Source of the DNA: Hymenobacter jeollabukensis
GTDB lineage: Bacteria; Bacteroidota; Bacteroidia; Cytophagales; Hymenobacteraceae
Reading direction: 5' to 3'
NCBI RefSeq assembly: GCF_005771675.1
Contig: NZ_VAJM01000004.1
Coordinates: 248,001-312,000 of the forward strand
DNA length: 64,000 bases
The notes beneath the pieces are model-generated. The model saw only the letters and a list, made by a program, of their open reading frames with translations. It was not told the origin of the DNA and searched no databases. The translations under genes were made by a program, and so were the position numbers. The first letter of the stretch is position 1; the number at the start of each line of letters is the position of its first letter. This document shows, in pieces, positions 58,306-64,000 of this stretch.

Positions 58306-60594
58306 ATGTTCAACCCCAACTGGCTGAAAGGCCTGCTGCTGGCGCTGCTGCTGCCGGTGGTGGCCCGCGCCGACGAAGGCATGTGGCTGCCGCTGCTCGT
58401 GAAGCGGCTCAACCAGGCCGACATGCAGAAAAAAGGCCTCAAGCTCACGGCCGAGGAAATCTACGACGTCAACAACGCCTCGCTCAAGGACGCCATCGTG
58501 CAGCTTGGCGGCTTCTGCACCGGCGAGTTCGTGTCGGGCCAGGGCCTGCTGCTCACCAACCACCACTGCGGCTACGACGCCATTCAGAGCCACAGCACCA
58601 CCCAGAACAACATCCTGCAGAACGGCTTCTTCGCCGCCACCAAGACCGACGAGCTGAAGAACCCCGGTTTGTTCGTCGACATCCTGGTGCGCATGGAGGA
58701 CGTGACGCCCAAGATGCTCGAAGGCATCACGCCCCAGACGCCCGAACTCACCCGCACGGCCACCATTCAGCAGCGGCAGCGCGAGCTGGCCAACGCGGCC
58801 AAGGAAAACGGCCAGTACGTGGCCTACGTGCGCGACTTTTTCGGCGGCAACGAGTACTACTTGTTCGTGTACCAGCGCTTCGGCGACGTGCGCCTGGTGG
58901 GCGCCCCGCCCGAGGCCGTGGGCAAGTTCGGCGGCGACACCGACAACTGGATGTGGCCCCGCCACACCGGCGACTTCTCGATGTTCCGGGTGTACGCCGA
59001 TAAAAACAACAAGCCCACCGCCGGCTTTCAGGACGGCAACCAGCCCTACGTGCCCAAAAAGCACCTGCCCGTCAGCCTGCAGGGCGTGAGCGAGGGCGAC
59101 TTCTCGATGGTGTTCGGCTTCCCCGGCCGCACCCAGCGCTTTTTGCCCGCCGCCGGCCTGCAGATGACCCTGGAGCAGAGCAACCCCGCCCGCATCAAGC
59201 TGCGTGACATGCGCCTTAAGCTCTGGAAAGAGGACATGGACCGCGACCCGGCCCTGCGCTTGCAATACGCCTCGAAGTACGCCAACATTGCCAACTACTG
59301 GAAGTACTTCATCGGCCAGAACGAGGGCATGAAGCGCCTGAAAACGGTGGACCAGAAGAAAGCCGAGGAAGCCGCCCTGCAGCAGTGGATTGCGGCTGAT
59401 GCCACCCGCACCGAGCAGTACGGCAAGGTGCTGGAGGACATCAACAAAGCCTACGCCGGCCTGCGCGAGTACAACCTGAGCAGCCAGTACGTGAACGAGG
59501 CCGCCTTCGGCACCGAAATCGTGACGCTGGCCGCCCGCATGCAGCCGATTTACATGGCCTTCAAAGGCGCCGGACCCGTGGCTCCCGACCCGGCTGCCGC
59601 CAAGAAAGCCGCTGAGGACCTGAAGGAGCCGGTGGAGGAGTTCTTCAAGGACTACAGCGCCCCGACCGACAAGAAAGTGTTTGCCGCGCTGCTGAACCTC
59701 TACATGCAGGACGTGCCCAAGGACCAGCAGCCCGAGGTGTTCCAGACCATCCAGACCCAGTACGGCGGCTCGACCCAGAAGTACGCTGACTACGTGTTTG
59801 CCAACTCCTTCCTGACCTCGAAGGCCAAGGTTGACGCCTTCCTGGCCGCGCCCACGCAAGCCAAGCTGGAGGCCGACCCCGGCTTCAAGACCTACCTCTC
59901 GATCTACGCCAACTACCTGACCAAGATCCTGCCGAAAATGCAGGCCCTGCAGGCCGACCTGGTGCGCGCCAACCGCCTCTACGTGGCCGCGCTGCGCGAG
60001 AAAAACACCCAGAAAGTGTACTCGCCCGACGCCAACTCCACCCTGCGCCTGAGCTACGGTACCGTGCGCCCCTACAAGGGCCGCGACGCGGTGAACTACA
60101 GCTTCTTCACCACCGCCCAGGGCATTCTGGAAAAGCAGGACAACACGAACCCCGAGTTTGTGGTGCCCCAGAAGGAGGAGCAGCTGCTCACCGGCAAGGA
60201 CTACGGCCGCTTCGCCGACAAGGACGGCACGCTGCACGTGGGCTTCATCACCGACAACGACATTACGGGCGGCAACAGCGGCTCGCCGGTCATCAACGGC
60301 CGCGGCGAGCTGATCGGCCTGGCCTTCGACGGCAACTGGGAAGCCATGACCGGCGACCTAGCCTACGACCCGGAGCTGAAGCGCTGCATCAACGCCGACA
60401 TCCGCTACGTGCTCTGGTGCATCGAGAAGCTCGGCGGCGCCAAGCACATCGTCGACGAAATGACGCTGGTGAATAACGGCCCGAACCCCAACGCCAGCAT
60501 GACTGCGGCCGCCCCGGCTGCTGACGGCAAGACGCAGAAAGTGAAGGTGAAAACCAAGAAGAAAGGCAAGGAAGCGGCCTCGGTGGGCCAGTAA
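58306..60594 (+). CDS. S46-family dipeptidyl-peptidase (DPP7-like)
   Basis: 762 aa. Signal peptide ('WLKGLLLALLLPVVARA') and the S46 serine peptidase fold. Catalytic His in 'LLLTNHHCGYDAIQSHS', Asp in 'GGDTDNWMWPRHTGDFSMF' and Ser in 'ITGGNSGSPVINGRGELIG'. The residue that sets P1 preference is Gly in 'LAFDGNWEAMTGD'; in the known enzymes Gly marks DPP7 (broad, hydrophobic) and Arg marks DPP11 (Asp/Glu). Periplasmic release of dipeptides for amino-acid nutrition is the expected role. The Lys-rich C-terminal tail is extra. Confidence 0.94.
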   Translation: MFNPNWLKGLLLALLLPVVARADEGMWLPLLVKRLNQADMQKKGLKLTAEEIYDVNNASLKDAIVQLGGFCTGEFVSGQGLLLTNHHCGYDAIQSHSTTQNNILQNGFFAATKTDELKNPGLFVDILVRMEDVTPKMLEGITPQTPELTRTATIQQRQRELANAAKENGQYVAYVRDFFGGNEYYLFVYQRFGDVRLVGAPPEAVGKFGGDTDNWMWPRHTGDFSMFRVYADKNNKPTAGFQDGNQPYVPKKHLPVSLQGVSEGDFSMVFGFPGRTQRFLPAAGLQMTLEQSNPARIKLRDMRLKLWKEDMDRDPALRLQYASKYANIANYWKYFIGQNEGMKRLKTVDQKKAEEAALQQWIAADATRTEQYGKVLEDINKAYAGLREYNLSSQYVNEAAFGTEIVTLAARMQPIYMAFKGAGPVAPDPAAAKKAAEDLKEPVEEFFKDYSAPTDKKVFAALLNLYMQDVPKDQQPEVFQTIQTQYGGSTQKYADYVFANSFLTSKAKVDAFLAAPTQAKLEADPGFKTYLSIYANYLTKILPKMQALQADLVRANRLYVAALREKNTQKVYSPDANSTLRLSYGTVRPYKGRDAVNYSFFTTAQGILEKQDNTNPEFVVPQKEEQLLTGKDYGRFADKDGTLHVGFITDNDITGGNSGSPVINGRGELIGLAFDGNWEAMTGDLAYDPELKRCINADIRYVLWCIEKLGGAKHIVDEMTLVNNGPNPNASMTAAAPAADGKTQKVKVKTKKKGKEAASVGQ

Positions 60595-60621
60595 GCCCGC
60601 CGCCCGTTCTCAGCTGATCAG

Positions 60622-60656
60622 AAAGCCCCGGTACCGCTTGGTGCCGGGGCTTTTTT
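60622..60656 (+). terminator. Rho-independent terminator after the S46 gene
   Basis: AAAGCCCCGGTACC pairs with GGTGCCGGGGCTTT (one G-T position) with a 4-nt loop and a T-run. Confidence 0.92.
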
Positions 60657-60729
60657 GTGGTTCTGACCCGGAAATTCGACGGCCAGATTTTCCCGGCGGC
60701 GGGCAGTAGCTAATCCGTTGCGGGCCAAT

Positions 60730-60737
60730 TATCTTGC
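60730..60737 (+). promoter_or_regulatory. -7-like box TATCTTGC for the outer-membrane barrel pair
   Basis: TAnnTTGC form, 18 nt before the ATG at 60756. Confidence 0.45.
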
Positions 60738-60755
60738 ACCGATTAGCCCGCGCCT

Positions 60756-61637
60756 ATGCCCAAACTCTACGCTGCCCTTGGTTTCTTTCTTCTGGCTGCT
60801 TCGGCCGCCCACGCCCAGGGCAACGGCCCCGGCGTGCGCGGCGCCCGGGCCGCCGGCCTCGGCACCGCCGCCACTACGCTCAGCGACGTGTGGGCCATCG
60901 GCAACAACGTGGCCGGGCTGGGCCAGCTCACCCGCGCCGAAGTGGGCGTGTACGCCGGCAACCAGTTTTTCATCCGCGAGCTGAGCACCGCCGCCCTGGC
61001 CGCCGCCGTGCCGCTGGGCCCCCAGCCCGAGGGCGCCAAAGCGGCCCGCAACGGCGTGGTGGGAGTGGAGCTGCAGCGCTTCGGCGGCAAGCTCTACAGC
61101 GAGCAGCGCGTGGGCCTGGGCTACGGCTACCGGCTGGGCCTGGTGAGCATCGGCGCCCGCGCCGACGTGCTGCAGGTGAGCATCGAGGGGCTGGGCAGCC
61201 GCCGGGCGGTGGCCATGTCGCTGGGCGGGCAGGCCGAGGTGATTCCGCAGAAGCTGACCTTCGGGGCTTACCTCTACAACCTCAACCAGGCCAAGCTGGC
61301 CCGGTACCAGGACGAGCGGGTGCCCACCGTGCTCAAGGCCGGCCTGAGCTACCGCCCCAGCGCCAAGGTGCTGCTGGTGGTGGAAACCGAGAAGGACATC
61401 GAGCAATCGGCCGACTTCAAGGCCGGGCTGGAGTACCAGCTCATCGACGCGCTGACGGTGCGCGCCGGCTTTGCCACCCTGGCCGAGCAGGCTACCGGCG
61501 GGCTGGGCCTGCGCCTGGGCCGCCTGCGCCTCGACTACGCCGCTGGCTACCACAACGTGCTCGGCCTGAGCCAACACCTGAGCGCCGGCCTGCGCTTCGA
61601 GCCCAAAGCCCAACCGCAGCCCCCGACCCAGCCATGA
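60756..61637 (+). CDS. Outer-membrane beta-barrel protein (PorV/PorQ-like)
   Basis: 293 aa. Signal peptide ('LYAALGFFLLAASAAHAQ'), then 'RGARAAGLGTAATTLSDVWA' and 'IGNNVAGLGQ', the N-terminal motif of FadL-like PorV/PorQ-type barrels, and alternating amphipathic strands to the C-terminus ('LRLGRLRLDYAAGYHNVLG'). Whether it serves the type IX system or another transport role is not decided by sequence. Its stop overlaps the ATG of the next gene (ATGA), so translation is coupled. Confidence 0.75.
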   Translation: MPKLYAALGFFLLAASAAHAQGNGPGVRGARAAGLGTAATTLSDVWAIGNNVAGLGQLTRAEVGVYAGNQFFIRELSTAALAAAVPLGPQPEGAKAARNGVVGVELQRFGGKLYSEQRVGLGYGYRLGLVSIGARADVLQVSIEGLGSRRAVAMSLGGQAEVIPQKLTFGAYLYNLNQAKLARYQDERVPTVLKAGLSYRPSAKVLLVVETEKDIEQSADFKAGLEYQLIDALTVRAGFATLAEQATGGLGLRLGRLRLDYAAGYHNVLGLSQHLSAGLRFEPKAQPQPPTQP

Positions 61638-63808
61638 CGCCCCGCTTCGACCTTGCTACGCGGCGGCCGAGCGGTGGGGGAGGAGCCCGCGCCGCCGGGC
61701 TGCTGACGGCCGCCCTGCTGCTGGCCGGCACCGCCCACGCCCAGGTGCAGGACTACCCGCGCCCGCGCCCCGACCTCGACAAGCTGGTGCAGGAGCTGTT
61801 TGCCGAGCCCCAGAGCGACCAGGAAAACTACGAGGACCTCTACGAAAACCTGCTGCAGTACCTGCAGACGCCGCTGAACCTGAACACGGCCAACCGCGAG
61901 GAGCTCAGCAGCCTGCTGCTGCTCTCGGAGCCCCAGATTACGGCCCTGCTGGAGCACCGGCAGCTCTACGGCCAGCTGCTGGCGCTGTACGAGCTGCAGA
62001 GCATCCGCGGCTTCGATCTGCGCACCATCTACCGGGTGGCGCCCTTCGTGACGGTGGGCAATACCGACCCCAACGCGGCTCGCGGCCCGTTGTGGAAGCG
62101 CATCTGGCAGGAAGACAACAACGCGCTGTTCTTGCGCTACGAGCGGGTGCTGCAGGACCGCCGCGGCTACGGCCCCGTCACGGCCAACAGCAACGGCGAG
62201 CTGCCCGCGCATTACCTCGGCTCGGCCGACAAAATGCTCGTGCGCTTCCGCACCAGCCACGCCCGCGACTTTTCCATCGGCTTCGCGGCCGAAAAAGACG
62301 CCGGCGAGCAGTTCACCTGGGACGCCAAAACCCGCCGCTACGGCTTCGACTACTACTCGGCGCATTTCGCCCTGTTCGACCGCGGCCGGCTGAAGTCCGT
62401 GGTTATTGGCGACTACCAGCTGCAGTTCGGGCAGGGGCTGCTGCTGTCCTCGGGCCTGCAGGTGGGCAAGGGGGCCGAAACCATTACCACCCTGCGCCGC
62501 TCCAACGTGGGCGTGCGGCCCTACTCATCGGTGCTGGAAACGGCATTTTTCCGGGGTGCGGCGGCTACCGTGGCCCTCACGCCCGCCCTCAAGTTCACCG
62601 GCTTTGCCTCGCGCAAGCGCATCGACGCGACCCTGCGCACCAGCAGCGTGGTTGACTCCCTGCGCCAGGCCGACGACTTCAGCGACTTTGCCTCGGGGCT
62701 GATCATCACCGGCTTTCACCGCACGCCCTCGGAGCTGGCCAACCGCCAGGCTTTGCAGGAAACCGTCACCGGCGGCGACCTGAGCTTCGCGCCCGGCACC
62801 GGCCGGCTGAATGTGGGGCTGACGGCCGTCAACACCCTGTTCGACAAGCCCATTCAGAAGCGCAACGAGCCGTACAACTTCTACGAGTTCAGCGGGCGCC
62901 ACAACCTGGCCGTGAGCACGCACTACAGCTACGGCTGGCGCAACGTGAGCTTGTTCGGCGAAACGGCCCGCAGCAGCAGCGGCGGCCTGGGCACCATCAA
63001 CGGCCTGCTGGCCAGCCTGGGGCCGAGCGTCGACGCCTCGGTGCTCTTCCGCCGCTACGACAAGGATTTCCACACGCTCTACGGCAACGCGCTCAGCGAA
63101 AACACGCGCAACATCAACGAAAACGGCCTGTACATGGGCCTCAAGCTGCGCCCCATTGCCCGCTGGGAGTTGTCGGCCTACTACGACCAGTTCCGCTTTC
63201 CCTGGCTGCGTTACCAAGCTGGCGCCCCCGGCAGCGGCTACGACTGGCTGCTGCGCGTGAGCTTCGCCCCGACCAAAACCAGCCAGCTCTACGCCCAGAT
63301 CCGCACCCGCGTGAAGGAGTACGACGACGCCAGCAGCACCCGGCCCATGCCCATGCCGGTGCCCGTGATGCGCCGCTCCCTGCTCCTGTTCTACGACACC
63401 AGCCCCACGCCCGCGCTCAGCCTGCGCACCCGCGTGCAGGGCGTGCGCTACCGCGAGGCCGACAGCCCCATCAAGACCGGCTACCTGCTGGCCCAGGACG
63501 TAACGGTGCAGCCCTGGCAACGCCTGCGCCTCACCGCCCGCTACGCCCTCTTCGACACCGACGACTACGACACCCGGCAGTACGTCTACGAGCAGGACGT
63601 GCTCTACGCCTTTTCCATCCCGGTGCTCTACGGCCGCGGCACGCGCTACTACCTGCTGGCCGAGTACAAAATCAACCGCCGCCTCACGCTCTGGCTGCGG
63701 TTCGCCAACACCCGCTACCGCCACCAGAGCACCGTCGGTTCCGGCCTCGACGAAATCCGCGGCAACGAGCGCAGCGACGTGAAAGCCCAGCTGCGGGTGG
63801 CGCTGTAG
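61634..63808 (+). CDS. Helix-hairpin-helix protein with C-terminal beta-barrel-like region
   Basis: 724 aa. Signal peptide ('GLLTAALLLAGTAHAQ'), then a ComEA-like helix-hairpin-helix ('TPLNLNTANREELSSLLLLS', 'LLALYELQSIRGF'), and about 560 residues of alternating strands typical of an outer-membrane barrel ('YSAHFALFDRGRLKSVVIGD', 'LGDYQL'-like turns). ComEA modules bind DNA during uptake; this fusion is found across Bacteroidota without a known role. Coupled to the barrel gene before it by a 4-bp overlap. Confidence 0.82.
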   Translation: MTPRFDLATRRPSGGGGARAAGLLTAALLLAGTAHAQVQDYPRPRPDLDKLVQELFAEPQSDQENYEDLYENLLQYLQTPLNLNTANREELSSLLLLSEPQITALLEHRQLYGQLLALYELQSIRGFDLRTIYRVAPFVTVGNTDPNAARGPLWKRIWQEDNNALFLRYERVLQDRRGYGPVTANSNGELPAHYLGSADKMLVRFRTSHARDFSIGFAAEKDAGEQFTWDAKTRRYGFDYYSAHFALFDRGRLKSVVIGDYQLQFGQGLLLSSGLQVGKGAETITTLRRSNVGVRPYSSVLETAFFRGAAATVALTPALKFTGFASRKRIDATLRTSSVVDSLRQADDFSDFASGLIITGFHRTPSELANRQALQETVTGGDLSFAPGTGRLNVGLTAVNTLFDKPIQKRNEPYNFYEFSGRHNLAVSTHYSYGWRNVSLFGETARSSSGGLGTINGLLASLGPSVDASVLFRRYDKDFHTLYGNALSENTRNINENGLYMGLKLRPIARWELSAYYDQFRFPWLRYQAGAPGSGYDWLLRVSFAPTKTSQLYAQIRTRVKEYDDASSTRPMPMPVPVMRRSLLLFYDTSPTPALSLRTRVQGVRYREADSPIKTGYLLAQDVTVQPWQRLRLTARYALFDTDDYDTRQYVYEQDVLYAFSIPVLYGRGTRYYLLAEYKINRRLTLWLRFANTRYRHQSTVGSGLDEIRGNERSDVKAQLRVAL

Positions 63809-63879
63809 CTACTCGACACCAGCATAGGCCTAAGCCAAACAAGTCCACTGAAGCTTTCTGTACCAACCCCTATATCCGC

Positions 63880-64000
63880 ATGAAAAGCGAACAGAACTGT
63901 GAGCTGATGAAGATGGTGCTGGCCAACGATAAACTGCCGACCAAGGAAAAGATGGACCTTATCGACGAGCTGCGCAAGAACAATCCCACCAGCAGTGACC
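63880..64000 (+). CDS. Unknown protein, cut by the right edge
   Basis: 40 codons from ATG 63880 to the window end: a charged, helical start ('CELMKMVLANDKLPTKEKMD') with no signal peptide. Too short for a family call. The gap before it (63809-63879) shows no promoter I trust. Confidence 0.5.
   Translation, partial: MKSEQNCELMKMVLANDKLPTKEKMDLIDELRKNNPTSSD

Noticed and set aside
58291-60237. 648-codon antisense frame over the S46 peptidase
   Set aside because: Val/Gly/His/Leu-rich composition is the usual antisense image of a GC-rich gene; the sense strand has a full catalytic triad.

Overview
The window looks like a chromosomal segment of a high-GC Bacteroidota bacterium of the order Cytophagales, most likely Hymenobacter or a close relative; the genus is inferred, not proven. 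The evidence is: Bacteroidota-type -7 promoter boxes (TAnnTTTG, several with TTTG about 20 nt upstream); a type IX secretion C-terminal sorting domain; an S46 dipeptidyl-peptidase; an IPExxxVDY-family gene between pyk and acpP; atpD-atpC standing apart from other ATP synthase genes with a short epsilon subunit; DUF4142 and DUF3050 proteins; and secreted proteins with the 'GVGIGTTSPD' N-terminus. No phage, plasmid, transposase or CRISPR genes were seen. It is mostly a core chromosome.

Layout. 1-5 kb: a DUF2339 membrane protein cut by the left edge, then a CHASE3 histidine kinase and single-domain response regulator. 5-10.7 kb: SPOUT RNA methyltransferase, DoxX-like membrane protein, nagA, acylphosphatase, a SAM methyltransferase, and a frameshifted secreted Gly-rich protein. 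10.8-13.4 kb: typA and a lipoprotein MsrB. 13.5-18 kb: a TPR histidine kinase, a LuxR-type regulator and a secreted S74-domain protein; the last two carry the same operator at the same distance from their -7 boxes. 18-25.6 kb: DUF3050, a small lipoprotein, an Ala/Lys-rich protein, metG, pth, rplY, prs and tRNA-Gln. 25.8-31 kb: atpD-atpC, an AI-2E-type permease, a Cys/Met-metabolism PLP enzyme and a SdpI protein. 31-38 kb: a pglC-pglD-pglE-like glycan-initiation operon, a 21-bp repeat array, ispE, an EamA transporter, an LptF/LptG permease and tgt. 38-50 kb: glycosyltransferase-ECF sigma, rsmG, YheT hydrolase, DUF4142, rpsT, a T9SS cargo, pyk, acpP-fabF and rnc. 50-64 kb: an AT-rich orphan lipoprotein, nadE, ECF sigma plus partner, lgt, fba, a beta-propeller-like lipoprotein, yidD, an S46 peptidase, an outer-membrane barrel gene coupled to a helix-hairpin-helix barrel gene, and a gene cut by the right edge.

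The most unusual content is between genes. Six intercistronic gaps, all between genes on the same strand, hold long inverted repeats whose arms are built from a locus-specific short word repeated every 7, 8 or 9 bp. Two further gaps hold degenerate tandem arrays with a strict 21-bp period. Other gaps hold dispersed hairpin (REP-like) families with ends such as AACGTCAT, GTCATTGCGAG and GTAGCGCGAAG. No transposase accompanies any of them. These, and the proposed response-regulator operator pair, are the best candidates for something undescribed.
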